A stretch of 64,000 nt of DNA from Chryseobacterium sp. ISL-80 (GCA_018613055.1 JAGGQZ010000013.1:496001-560000); one strand, 5' to 3'; numbered from the stretch's first letter, positions 29,449 to 37,835 are shown. A program made the numbers and translations. The notes: generated by a model not told the origin, from the sequence alone.

Positions 29449-29587
29449 CCCCTAATGATTAGAATGGCTCCAAAATTATTTTTTTTGCTTAGTAATTGAT
29501 GGGGAATAAGTTATAATTAAGAAAAGCGCAGGTGCGTGTACTTGGTGATCAAGACAGACCGTTATGGAAAAAGAGGTGGACCTACCA

Positions 29588-29878
29588 ATGATTTGCATCA
29601 ATAATCTTTGTTATGAAATAGTGGATGAAGGACGGAATGGCTTTAATGAGGAAGCATTTCGCGCCAGATACAGCGAGATTCTGACGAAATATGACTATAT
29701 AGTTGGCGACTGGGGATATGGGCAGCTTCGCTTAAGAGGTTTTTTTGATGACCAGAACCAGAAATCAACATTCGATACGAAAATCAGTACGGTAAGCGAA
29801 TACTTATATGAGTACTGCAATTTTGGCTGTGCCTATTTTGTCGCCAAGAAAGTGGCAAAGCAAAGCCAGGACAAATAG
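29588..29878 (+). CDS. yutD: YutD family protein (DUF1027)
   Basis: A 96-residue conserved protein of unknown function. The family signature is the C-terminal half: YDYIVGDWGYGQLRLRGF and YLYEYCNFGCAYFVAKK. ATG 29588 is chosen because AGAGGTGG lies eight bases upstream; the ATG at 29564 has no such site. The preceding intergenic region has a TATAAT box near 29512 but no convincing -35. A strong terminator follows. Confidence 0.87.
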   Translation: MICINNLCYEIVDEGRNGFNEEAFRARYSEILTKYDYIVGDWGYGQLRLRGFFDDQNQKSTFDTKISTVSEYLYEYCNFGCAYFVAKKVAKQSQDK

Positions 29879-29892
29879 AATAGAAAAACGAA

Positions 29893-29931
29893 GAAATGCT
29901 CCAATCCTGACGATTGGAGCATTTCTTTTTT
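29893..29931 (+). terminator. Intrinsic terminator of yutD
   Basis: Fourteen-base-pair stem GAAATGCTCCAATC/GATTGGAGCATTTC with a five-base loop, then six T. It also lies at the end of the convergent small gene. Confidence 0.9.
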
Positions 29932-30217
29932 AGAGGTCGCTATATGGCGGCTGTTCACTTTCGCTCGGATCATCATGGGTTGGATGGGCGCCTGCTTCTT
30001 TTCTTGGCGTTCCCTGATGAAGAGATTTGAACTCATAATTGAAATTGCTGTACGTACGCTGTCCCTCACGCCATGGTGTGCTTTTGCCCTCAACCGGTTC
30101 GTTTTCCCGGAATGGCGACCCGTACGGCCCCTCAGGAAAGTCTTCAGCTGTTATATAGTTCTTTTGCTTTTCTACATTCGAAAAATCAGAGTACTTTTCA
30201 CTGTCTTCCTTGCTCAT
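29930..30217 (-). CDS. Small acidic hydrophilic protein, function unknown
   Basis: About 95 residues, highly polar and rich in Glu, Ser, Pro and Tyr (for example FPEGPYGSPFRENEPVEG and HPTHDDPSESEQPPYSDL), with no hydrophobic core that would suggest a globular enzyme. ATG at 30217 is preferred over an upstream GTG because AGAGGG is nine bases before it. I do not recognise a named family. It lies beside a DUF3055-like gene on the same strand. Confidence 0.65.
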   Translation of the reverse strand: MSKEDSEKYSDFSNVEKQKNYITAEDFPEGPYGSPFRENEPVEGKSTPWREGQRTYSNFNYEFKSLHQGTPRKEAGAHPTHDDPSESEQPPYSDL

Positions 30218-30294
30218 GAAACTCACCCTCTTTTGTTTGTTGTCTTTTTAGTATTTCTTCGAAAAGACAAATCAAACAAACAGTTCGTTCCAGA

Positions 30295-30561
30295 TTAAAG
30301 GATTGGCCTTAGGAATGAGCGAAGTTCTTCCGCATCTTCTTCGGATAAGTTATAGGCATATTCAAGATAGCCTTCTTCATCAAGGTCATCGTGGCCAAGG
30401 ATTGCAAATCGGCTTCCCTGGATATCCATCACGATGCTCTTGCCGTAATATCTTCCTGTCTGCAAGATGGCGAGATCAAAGCGCTGGTTCTCCCCCACAA
30501 AGCTGACATAGCGCGTTTTTGTAGCTTCTGTTTCATCGTATAAAAAAAATTGTTCCGTCAT
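30295..30561 (-). CDS. DUF3055-like small cytosolic protein
   Basis: An 88-residue protein: a beta-rich N-terminal part (FFLYDETEATKTRYVSFVGE, RFDLAILQTGRYYGKSIVMD) and a helical acidic C-terminus (LSEEDAEELRSFLRPIL). It resembles the DUF3055 family of Bacilli, which has no known function. Start ATG follows AGGAGG. The 260 bases between its start and the repeat array at 30824 hold a CACAAG/CTTGTG hairpin (30608-30629) and nothing else I recognise. Confidence 0.72.
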   Translation of the reverse strand: MTEQFFLYDETEATKTRYVSFVGENQRFDLAILQTGRYYGKSIVMDIQGSRFAILGHDDLDEEGYLEYAYNLSEEDAEELRSFLRPIL

Positions 30562-30823
30562 CGTGAACCTCCTATGTGCTGTAAAAAGTATGTATTTTCT
30601 AAATCATCACAAGATGCAGCTTGTGTTTGAGATGATGATGTGCTGTGATGTAGCGGACAGTGCCAATTCGTGTTCCAAATGTCTCTCCTCCATTTTCGAC
30701 AGCATTCTCACCCACCATCAATCTTACCAGAAAAACTTTTATTTCTGAATTTATCTTTGCAGGAAATTACGAAAGGCCTATTTCAAACTGGATTAGAAGG
30801 GAAATGGTTTAACAGCAAGCTGA

Positions 30824-31905
30824 AGTTCGGACAGGTTTGTGGGAGAACAGGTGAAGTTGGGTGAAAGCAGTTGCGAGTTCGGACAGGTTTGGCGGAAGAG
30901 CAGGTGGAGTTGTCCGGAGCAGCGCGTGTTCGGACAGCTTAGGAGGGAGAACAAGAAAAGCTGTCCGAAGTAGCACCCGGTTCGGACAGCTTAGGAGGGA
31001 GAACAAGGAAAGCTGTCCGAAGTAGCCTTGAGTTCGGACAGCTTGGGAGGGAGAACAAGGAAAGCTGTCCGAAGTAGCCCCGAGTTCGGACAGCTTGGGC
31101 GGATGAACAAGAAAAGCTGTCCGAAGTAACCCCGAGTTCGGACAGCTTAAGAGGGAGAACAAGGAAAGCTGTCCGAAGTAGCACCCGGTTCGGACAGCTT
31201 TGGAGGAAGAACAAGAAAAGTTGTCCGAAGTAGCGTCCAGTTCGGACAGCTTAGGAGGGAGAACAAGAAAAGCTGTCTGAAGTAGCACCAAGTTCGGACA
31301 GCTTAGGAGGGAGAACAAGGAAAGCTGTCCGAAGTAGCGTCCAGTTCGGACAGCTTAGGAGGGAGAACAAGAAAAGTTGTCCGAAGTAGCGATCCAGTTC
31401 GGACAGCTTAGGAGGGAGAACAAGAAAAGCTGTCCGAAGTAGCCCCGAGTTCGGACAGCTTAGGAGGGAGAACAAGAAAAGCTGTCTGAAGTAGCACCAA
31501 GTTCGGACAGCTTAGGAGGGAGAACAAGGAAAGCTGTCCGAAGTAGCACCCGTTTCAGACAGGTTTGGAGGGAGAACAAGGAAAGCTGTCCGAAGTAGCC
31601 CCGATTTCGGACAGCTTAGGTGGATGAATAAGAAAAGTTGTCTGAAGTAGCACCAAGTTCGGACAGGTTTGGGAAAAGAATAAGAAAAGCTGTCAAAAAA
31701 AGCTCGTAATTCTGACAGGTTTGAGGGAGAAACAAGAAAAGCTGTCAAGAAAGTGACGTTATTTTGACAGGATCGAAGGAGTAACAAGAAAAGTTGTCAA
31801 GAAAGCGCCGTTATTTTGACAGGTTTGGAGGAGAAGCAGTAAAAGCTGTCAAAAAAACCCCGTAATTCGGACAAGTTTAAGAGAGAAGCAAGCAAACCTG
31901 TCACA
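30824..31905 (+). repeat. 52-bp tandem palindromic repeat array B (21 units)
   Basis: Left arms (CGGACAG class, later TTGACAG class) start at 30828, 30880, 30931 and 30983, then every 52 bases to 31868, with one 53-base step (31347 to 31400). Eighteen of 20 steps are exactly 52; the others are 51 and 53. Units 1-17 are mainly TTCGGACAGCTT ... AAGCTGTCCGAA with an AGGAGGGAGAACAAGAA linker. Units 18-20 switch to TTGACAG/CTGTCAA-type arms. The array lies between divergent genes. It is open in all minus-strand frames for long stretches, but not a credible gene. Confidence 0.95.
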
Positions 31906-32066
31906 ATCAAACAAGAATTCAGACGTAAATCAACCCTTCCCAATATTTCCACCATCCAAAGAGTAAAAATATTTTGAAATAACTATCTAGGAAAAAAGGT
32001 CTATTTTAGCGAAATATGGTACAATTAAGAAAAAGTTCTAGTCATCGTCTGAGAGGATTGAAACCT

Positions 32067-33356
32067 ATGGCCCGCCGTGTTACTAGCATATTGGACAACC
32101 TGCTTGGTTGGGGGAAAATAATGTTGCCTCATTCATCGCTTTGTTATTATCCGCCTCAGTTCATCTTGAGGGATCCTGTTGTAGCCGGGGTGAAGAAGGC
32201 TTTCAACAGTGGATGTGAAGTGGCAGTCATTGCCTATACGATTAAAAATCACCGCGAGCTGGCGGCTCAGCTTGGTGAGGAGACGTGGAAGTACCATAAG
32301 GCTTTGAAGCGTCATTTCAAAGCAGTCATTGAATTGGAAATTGAAAAAGAGGACATGATTGTCCTGCATGATTATTATAGTGACAGCCTTAGCCTGTTTA
32401 TGCGGATTGACCATAACAGGCATTGTATCTCGGAGATTGATGCGAAGATGAAGAAAATCCTCAGGGAAGCGGAAAGCAGGATTTTTCATGAGTATCCTAC
32501 TGTCCAGCCAACCTTTGACACAGGATTCATTTTCATCGATAAATCAGTAGGTTCCGTGCATGAAGCGGTCTTGAAGGCTCACCAGCAGGCGTTTGCGATG
32601 GCTGAAAAACGAATCCAGACGGAATTCAATGAAATGGTGTATGAGATGAACAAAATCATCTCCCAGCAAAATATCAAGCTTCTGGCGCAGCCGATTATTG
32701 ACGTCGCCACCAAGGAAGTGCGCGCATGGGAGATGCTGACCCGTGGTCCGGAAGGGACTGCCCTCGAGAGTCCCCTGCAGCTTTTTTCAGTCGCAAGGCA
32801 AACGAATATGCTGTATGAGCTTGAAATGATCGTCCTGAGGAAAACGCTTGACCAAATCACGTCAACCGGCTGCCTGGATGATATCTTCATTAATTTTACG
32901 CCGATCACGCTTGGCAATTTCCGGTTCGTCCGTGACCTGAAAACGATGATGAAATCTTATGAAGACATCAAGCCGAATCAGATCACCCTGGAAATCACCG
33001 AACGGGACTCGATTGAGGGAATCGACAATTTTATCTATAATATAAAGGTGTTAAGAGGAATGGGTATCAAGATTGCGGTTGATGATACCGGAGCGGGATA
33101 TGCCAGCCTGAATACTATCAGTGAGATCATGCCGGATGTCATCAAGATCGACAGATCCGTCATCCAAAACATCGACAAGAACTCTGTAAAAGAGTCGATG
33201 CTGAAGGGGCTTCTGCTTGTTGCAAGGGAAGCGGGCTCTACTGTCATAGCTGAAGGAATCGAAAACGAGCATGAAGCTTCAGTCCTTTCGCGGAACAAGG
33301 TTGAACTGGCGCAAGGTTATTTTTACGCCCGACCCGGATTATTGAAAACCGTCTAG
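32067..33356 (+). CDS. EAL domain protein, likely cyclic-di-GMP phosphodiesterase
   Basis: A 429-residue cytosolic protein. The C-terminal half is an EAL domain: E222-M-L, FINFTP, ITLEITERD, D339-D340 in VDDTGAGYASL, K360 (VIKID) and E396 (IAEGIE). These metal and catalytic residues are kept, so hydrolysis of c-di-GMP is plausible. The first 190 residues resemble a degenerate GGDEF-type sensor without active-site residues. The frame opens at 32016, but that ATG overlaps a TACAAT -10-like box; ATG 32067 follows GAGAGGA. An ATG at 32121 after GGGGGA is an alternative. Confidence 0.88.
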   Translation: MARRVTSILDNLLGWGKIMLPHSSLCYYPPQFILRDPVVAGVKKAFNSGCEVAVIAYTIKNHRELAAQLGEETWKYHKALKRHFKAVIELEIEKEDMIVLHDYYSDSLSLFMRIDHNRHCISEIDAKMKKILREAESRIFHEYPTVQPTFDTGFIFIDKSVGSVHEAVLKAHQQAFAMAEKRIQTEFNEMVYEMNKIISQQNIKLLAQPIIDVATKEVRAWEMLTRGPEGTALESPLQLFSVARQTNMLYELEMIVLRKTLDQITSTGCLDDIFINFTPITLGNFRFVRDLKTMMKSYEDIKPNQITLEITERDSIEGIDNFIYNIKVLRGMGIKIAVDDTGAGYASLNTISEIMPDVIKIDRSVIQNIDKNSVKESMLKGLLLVAREAGSTVIAEGIENEHEASVLSRNKVELAQGYFYARPGLLKTV

Positions 33357-33378
33357 CATCTTTGAGAGGTGATTAGGA

Positions 33379-33816
33379 ATGTATTTTGTCGACAGGGATC
33401 AAATTGAACAAACATTACATTTTTTGAACAGGCAGATTGATTTTTTTGAAAGCAATGAATCATGGGAAACGCCTATGGAAAAAGCAGCTCTCGAGCGTGC
33501 GGCGCATACGATGGTGGAGGGCGTTCTTGATGTGGGCAATGCGATGATTGATGGCTTCATCATGCGCGACCCGGGAAGCTATGAAGACATCATCGACATC
33601 CTCGATGATGAAAAAGTCGTGACACCAGAGCTGAGTGCAAGCTTGAAAAAAATCGTCCTGTTCAGGAAGATGCTCGTCCAGCAATATACGGACGTGGACC
33701 ATGAAAGCCTGATCCAAACTTTCAAATCCGAACTTCCGCAACTCAAGCTGTTTCCGGAAAAGGTCAGGGAATATTTAACGAATGAACTGGGCCCGGTTTC
33801 CGCTTTTAAAAAGTAA
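33379..33816 (+). CDS. yutE: HepT-like DUF86 protein YutE
   Basis: A 145-residue helical protein of the DUF86/HepT-like family, matching YutE. HepT toxins carry an R-x4-6-H RNase motif; the equivalent here is RKMLVQQY, where the His position is Gln. No nucleotidyltransferase antitoxin (MntA) is encoded beside it, so a toxin-antitoxin role is unlikely. Its start lies 22 bases after the EAL gene, with GAGAGGTG before ATG, so the two are probably cotranscribed. Confidence 0.82.
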   Translation: MYFVDRDQIEQTLHFLNRQIDFFESNESWETPMEKAALERAAHTMVEGVLDVGNAMIDGFIMRDPGSYEDIIDILDDEKVVTPELSASLKKIVLFRKMLVQQYTDVDHESLIQTFKSELPQLKLFPEKVREYLTNELGPVSAFKK

Positions 33817-33826
33817 AGCTGGAAGA

Positions 33827-33875
33827 AGAGACCGATCAGATGGACAGAGCAGTTCATCAGTCGGTCTCTTTTTCT
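33827..33875 (+). terminator. Intrinsic terminator after yutE
   Basis: AGAGACCGA pairs with TCGGTCTCT across a 25-base loop, followed by TTTTTC. Confidence 0.75.
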
Positions 33876-33976
33876 TTGCAGTGAGCTTTGTCCTTTGCAC
33901 TGCCTGCTCGACTTTAATAAAATGGGAGTATTCGTTTTCGCACAACAAGGGAACATTATTCATAGGAGTGATCATC

Positions 33977-34741
33977 ATGAAAAAATATAAAGGCTATCTG
34001 ATAGATTTGGATGGAACGATGTACAGGGGCTCAGAGCGGATCGAGGCGGCTTCGGATTTTATAAAAAGGCTGATTGCAGCTGAAATCCCTTATTTATTTG
34101 TCACGAACAATTCATCGCGTACACCGGCCCAGGTGGCGGAAAAGCTGCGCAGCTTTGATATCCCAACGACTGAGGAACAGGTTTTTACGACTAGCCAGGC
34201 AACGGCCAACTACATTTATGAGCAAAAGCAAGATGCGACTGTATACGTGATTGGCGAAGAGGGAATCCAGACAGCCATTGAGGAAAAGGGCCTAAAATTC
34301 GCAGGGGAAGACGCGGATTTCGTCGTTTCCGGAATCGATCGCGGCATTACCTATGAAAAGCTGGCTGTAGGCTGCCTGGCAGTCAGGAACGGCGCCACCT
34401 TCATTTCGACCAACGGAGATATCGCGATTCCGACAGAACGCGGCCTGCTTCCGGGAAATGGTTCGCTGACATCCGTCATCGCTGTTTCCACACAAACAGA
34501 TCCGATTTTCATTGGCAAGCCGGAATCAGTGATTATGGAACAGGCATTGAAGGTCCTGGGAACGGCAAAGGATGAGACGCTGATGGTCGGGGACTATTAT
34601 GATACCGACATTCTTGCCGGCATGAGAGCCGGAATGGATACGCTCCTTGTACACACAGGGGTCACAACGAAAGAATTGCTTAAAGGCTACGATGAAATGC
34701 CAACCTATACCGTCGATTCACTGGACGACTGGGAAGTATAA
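33977..34741 (+). CDS. yutF: HAD-family phosphatase YutF
   Basis: A 254-residue HAD hydrolase of the NagD/p-nitrophenyl phosphatase type. Motif I is D10-L-D12-G-T, motif II is FVTNNSSRTP, and motifs III/IV are GKPES and MVGDYYDTDI. The family dephosphorylates small metabolites such as nucleotides and sugar phosphates; the in vivo substrate is not known. The frame opens at 33782, but ATG 33977 follows TAGGAGTG and gives the family length. Confidence 0.9.
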   Translation: MKKYKGYLIDLDGTMYRGSERIEAASDFIKRLIAAEIPYLFVTNNSSRTPAQVAEKLRSFDIPTTEEQVFTTSQATANYIYEQKQDATVYVIGEEGIQTAIEEKGLKFAGEDADFVVSGIDRGITYEKLAVGCLAVRNGATFISTNGDIAIPTERGLLPGNGSLTSVIAVSTQTDPIFIGKPESVIMEQALKVLGTAKDETLMVGDYYDTDILAGMRAGMDTLLVHTGVTTKELLKGYDEMPTYTVDSLDDWEV

Positions 34742-34749
34742 AAAACAAA

Positions 34750-34790
34750 AGGGACTTGCGCCATCTCAGGTGCAAGTCCCTTTATTTTTA
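34750..34790. terminator. Terminator between convergent yutF and yutG
   Basis: GGGACTTGC pairs with GCAAGTCCC across a 12-base loop, with TTTATTTTT on the plus side and TTTTGTTTTT on the minus side. Confidence 0.82.
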
Positions 34791-35297
34791 GTCCTCAATA
34801 TTTGCTGCTCTGTGGGCAAGTCGGCTTGAAGCAGCCGCCGCAACAGCTCCCACAATATCATCTAGGAACGTATGGCATTTGCCTGACTTTTCTTTATCAT
34901 TAAGGAGCTCAAGGATTCCCGGTTTTGCTTTATCAATGAACCCGTAGTTCGTGAATCCAATCGAACCATAAATATTGACGATTGAGAACGCGAGGATCTC
35001 ATCCACGCCATACAGGCTCTCATCTGTTTCAATGATGGATTGGAGCGGTTCGCCAAGCTTCTTCTGCTCTGCAAGGATATCAAGCTGGATTCCTGTCAGG
35101 ATGGCATTCTGGACCTCACGTTTGGATAGTACTCGTTCGACATTCTGGATGCAGTCCTCCATCTGAAGGTTCGGATGGTACTTCTCCTGCAAGAAGAACA
35201 CAAGTTTCGCAATATCTTCTATTTCAACCCCGCGTTCGTGAAGCCACTTCCGGGCAGTTTCCTCTGTCATATGAATGGCGCGTTTCTTTTCTAACAT
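34788..35297 (-). CDS. yutG: PgpA-like phosphatidylglycerophosphatase family protein YutG
   Basis: A 169-residue protein with a PgpA-like core: GVDEILAFSIVNIYGSIGFTNYGFIDKAKPG and the acidic motif TFLDDIVGAVAAAASSRLAHR. It lacks the clear membrane segments of E. coli PgpA, as in YutG of Bacilli, so a phosphatidylglycerophosphate phosphatase role is uncertain. Three in-frame starts exist near 35306; ATG 35297 is eight bases after AAAGG. Confidence 0.83.
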   Translation of the reverse strand: MLEKKRAIHMTEETARKWLHERGVEIEDIAKLVFFLQEKYHPNLQMEDCIQNVERVLSKREVQNAILTGIQLDILAEQKKLGEPLQSIIETDESLYGVDEILAFSIVNIYGSIGFTNYGFIDKAKPGILELLNDKEKSGKCHTFLDDIVGAVAAAASSRLAHRAANIED

Positions 35298-35356
35298 CTG
35301 CATCACCTTTCTGTTTTTATTTCAGGTAATAAAGCGTGTATCTCACTTTGAAAATT

Positions 35357-35480
35357 GTCTAGCTCCAGCGCCTAGCCCCTCGAGACGTTTCGGTCTGCCC
35401 AATGAAGTCAAAGAACGACTTCACCGGTCAGCCCTCCAACGCTTGTCGGGGCTGACCAAGGCGCTTACGCTTTTCTAATA
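35357..35480. repeat. Bacillaceae-type structured intergenic repeat
   Basis: The segment starts TTGTCTAGCTCCAGCGCCTA and ends with GGCGCTTACGCTTTTCT, a dispersed repeat pattern I recall from many Bacillaceae intergenic regions. AGCGCCT (35367-35373) pairs with AGGCGCT (35459-35465). Inside are GAAGTC/GACTTC (35404-35422) and GGTCAGCCC/GGGCTGACC (35426-35457). A worn copy lies at 45121-45170. The remaining 160 bases to yutH hold only its ribosome-binding site. Confidence 0.78.
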
Positions 35481-35646
35481 GCTTTCTTCATATCCTATTT
35501 AACCTAAATTATTCCGCTTAATCCGTTTTAGTGAAAGAATTCATTCCTTTAAATCATTTCCAGAATGAAGGCAGTTATTCATTTCATTGTTTTGCAGTCC
35601 GGTACATATATTTGTAAAAGAATGGCTTGGAAAGAGGTGCTGTTTG

Positions 35647-36654
35647 ATGTTTCAAAAGATGTTAAAAGAAGTATATGGGATTTTTCCGGATTCAGAAGTA
35701 TCTCTTGGTAGATATCATGGATATAAACAGAATGAAGGGCTTTATTTGATTATGGACGCTAACGGGTCAAAAGAGCAAGAGATAAGCGAGCTTTCGAGAA
35801 TCGCTGACCATATGCAAAAAGCGGGTGACCGCAACGTTTCGAGGGTGCTGACGGACAAGGAGGGGCGGCAGATTTGCGAATGGGAGGGAAGGAAGTACTG
35901 TGTGCTGCAGAATCGTGCCGCACCGATGCCGGAAAAACTGCGAACAGGCAGGAAGCTGGCAAGGTTCCATACAAGAGGACGGCAGATTCCCTTCAAGGTT
36001 GAAAGCATGAACAGGGTCGGACAGTGGAAACAGCTGTGGGAAAAGCGGCTCGACCAGATGGAAAAGGTATGGAGCGGAAAACTTTATACTGAGCCTGAGA
36101 ACGACTTTGAGAGAATGTTCATGGAGTCTTTTCCGTATTATATGGGATTATCGGAAAATGCCATTCAATATCTTGCCGATACGGAGATCGATGATAAGCC
36201 GACTAGGGTCGACCACGGGACTGTATGCCATGAGCGTTTTACCAATACAGTCTGGAGAGGGCCGTATTTTGTCAAAAATCCATTTGAATGGGTATTCGAC
36301 CATGGAAGCCGCGATCTGGCTGAGTGGGTGAGGGAGCGTTATTTTGCTAATATCCAGACGAACCAGCCGGAAGTAAAAAACTTCCTTGCCGAGTATCAGA
36401 GCGTGACGGTGCTGTCGCCGTTTTCGTGGAGACTTCTGTACTCGAGGCTGCTGTTCCCGCTTCACTACTATGAGGTTGTAGAGAATTACTATATTACTCA
36501 ATCTGAACAAACAAAGCGCCAGCTCGAGGACCGTTTGCGGAAGTATCTCGACCAAAGCAGTGATTACGAACGTTTTTTAAGCCATTTTTACCAGATTGGT
36601 GAAGCCCCTGTAAAAATGGCGAAGCTTCCCCCGGTTGACTGGTTATTACGGTAG
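35647..36654 (+). CDS. yutH: Spore coat-associated protein YutH
   Basis: A 335-residue protein of the YutH/CotS-like group, related to aminoglycoside-phosphotransferase folds. Visible features are KLARFHTRGRQIPF, DHGTVCHERF (the kinase-like catalytic loop is not fully kept) and DHGSRDLAEWVRERYF. YutH is a spore coat component in B. subtilis. The frame opens at 35587, but ATG 35647 follows AAAGAGGTG. Single-gene unit; no obvious terminator before the next gene. Confidence 0.87.
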   Translation: MFQKMLKEVYGIFPDSEVSLGRYHGYKQNEGLYLIMDANGSKEQEISELSRIADHMQKAGDRNVSRVLTDKEGRQICEWEGRKYCVLQNRAAPMPEKLRTGRKLARFHTRGRQIPFKVESMNRVGQWKQLWEKRLDQMEKVWSGKLYTEPENDFERMFMESFPYYMGLSENAIQYLADTEIDDKPTRVDHGTVCHERFTNTVWRGPYFVKNPFEWVFDHGSRDLAEWVRERYFANIQTNQPEVKNFLAEYQSVTVLSPFSWRLLYSRLLFPLHYYEVVENYYITQSEQTKRQLEDRLRKYLDQSSDYERFLSHFYQIGEAPVKMAKLPPVDWLLR

Positions 36655-36729
36655 TCGAAGCTTTTGCGGAAATGTGATAGAATAAATATTATTCTATTAT
36701 ATTAAACGCTTTCAAAAAGGAGCCAGACT

Positions 36730-37707
36730 ATGAAGCCGTATATTTTTATCACCAGGAGACTGCCTGAAGAAACGATTGTAGAGCTCACCGAGCAATTTGA
36801 GGTGAAGATGTGGGAGCATGAAGATATCCCTGCCCCGAGGGAGGTAATGCTTGCTGAAGCCAAAAAAGCCAGTGGGATGATCACGATGCTGTCTGATAAA
36901 ATTGACGAGGAACTGCTGTCAGCTGGTAAAAACCTGAAAGTCGTCGCCAACCTGGCTGTCGGTTTTGACAATATCGATCTTAAAGCAGCCACCGAGCGCG
37001 GAATCATTGTGACCAATACACCTGATGTGCTGACCGAGACAACCGCTGATCTTACCTTTGCTTTGTTGATGGCTGCGGCAAGGCGCATTGTCGAAGCAGC
37101 TGATTATATCAAAGCTGGTAAGTGGGAAGGCTGGAGCCCGTACCTGCTTGCAGGGCATGATGTGTATGGAAAGACGATCGGGATCGTCGGCATGGGGAAA
37201 ATTGGTGAGGCTGTTGCCCGCCGTGCGAAAGGGTTTGGGATGGATATTCTTTACCATAACCGTTCCCGCAAACCGGAAGCGGAAAAGGAGATTGGCGCTG
37301 TCTACAGTTCATTCGAGGATCTTGTATCAAAGGCTGATTATGTGGTTTCACTCGCACCGCTGACAGACGAAACGAGAAATCTTTTTACCGCAGAGGTTTT
37401 TGCGAAAATGAAAAAAAATGCGATTTTCATCAATGCCGGACGCGGCCCGGTTGTGGACGAGCAGGCATTATACGAAGCGCTGAAAAGCGGAGAGATTGCC
37501 GGTGCAGGGCTTGATGTTTTTGAAAAAGAACCCATTTCAACAGACCATCCGCTGCTTGAACTTCCTAATGTGACAGCAATCCCGCATATTGGATCCGCAA
37601 GCACAGAGACGAGGACAACGATGATCAAGCTTTGCTGCACAAATGTCAAAGCTGTCCTCACTGGAGACAGTCCAAAGACGATTGTTAATAAAGAAGTGCT
37701 TCAATAA
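36730..37707 (+). CDS. D-2-hydroxyacid dehydrogenase (glyoxylate/hydroxypyruvate reductase type)
   Basis: A 325-residue NAD(P)-dependent dehydrogenase. The nucleotide motif is GMGKIG (154-159). The catalytic triad is visible: R238 (NAGRGP), E267 (DVFEKEP) and H286 (PHIGSAS). The substrate-side motif NLAVGFDNID fits the GhrB/D-glycerate dehydrogenase subgroup, which reduces glyoxylate and hydroxypyruvate. Start ATG after AAAGGAG. It precedes the threonine genes but is separated from them by a terminator and a promoter. Confidence 0.88.
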   Translation: MKPYIFITRRLPEETIVELTEQFEVKMWEHEDIPAPREVMLAEAKKASGMITMLSDKIDEELLSAGKNLKVVANLAVGFDNIDLKAATERGIIVTNTPDVLTETTADLTFALLMAAARRIVEAADYIKAGKWEGWSPYLLAGHDVYGKTIGIVGMGKIGEAVARRAKGFGMDILYHNRSRKPEAEKEIGAVYSSFEDLVSKADYVVSLAPLTDETRNLFTAEVFAKMKKNAIFINAGRGPVVDEQALYEALKSGEIAGAGLDVFEKEPISTDHPLLELPNVTAIPHIGSASTETRTTMIKLCCTNVKAVLTGDSPKTIVNKEVLQ

Positions 37708-37714
37708 TTCATTG

Positions 37715-37748
37715 ATCCTTCCCTTCATGCAGGGAAGGATTTTTTTTT
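37715..37748 (+). terminator. Intrinsic terminator of the 2-hydroxyacid dehydrogenase gene
   Basis: Ten-base-pair stem ATCCTTCCCT/AGGGAAGGAT with a six-base loop, then eight T. Confidence 0.9.
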
Positions 37749-37806
37749 ACACTTAGAGCCCCTTGTGATTAAGCGTTTTCATGAAGAAAAACTACCTAAA
37801 TATCCC

Positions 37807-37835
37807 TTGTAAAAGCGGTTGGTCGTCTATATAAT
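37807..37835 (+). promoter_or_regulatory. Predicted sigma-A promoter of hom-thrC-thrB
   Basis: TTGTAA at 37807-37812, a 17-base spacer and a perfect TATAAT at 37830-37835. No T-box or riboswitch is seen in the short leader. Confidence 0.72.

Noticed and set aside
30809-31318. 169-residue minus-strand ORF in array B, and similar ORFs at 30939-31214, 31251-31475 and 31512-31787
   Set aside because: They are produced by the 52-bp repeat, are read in three frames in turn, lack ribosome-binding sites and resemble no protein family.
30824-31905. CRISPR array
   Set aside because: The whole 52-bp unit is repeated with gradual drift; there are no unique spacers and no cas genes. Linkers and loops are also conserved.
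32016-32066. ATG 32016 as start of the EAL gene
   Set aside because: It coincides with a TACAAT promoter-like box and has no ribosome-binding site.
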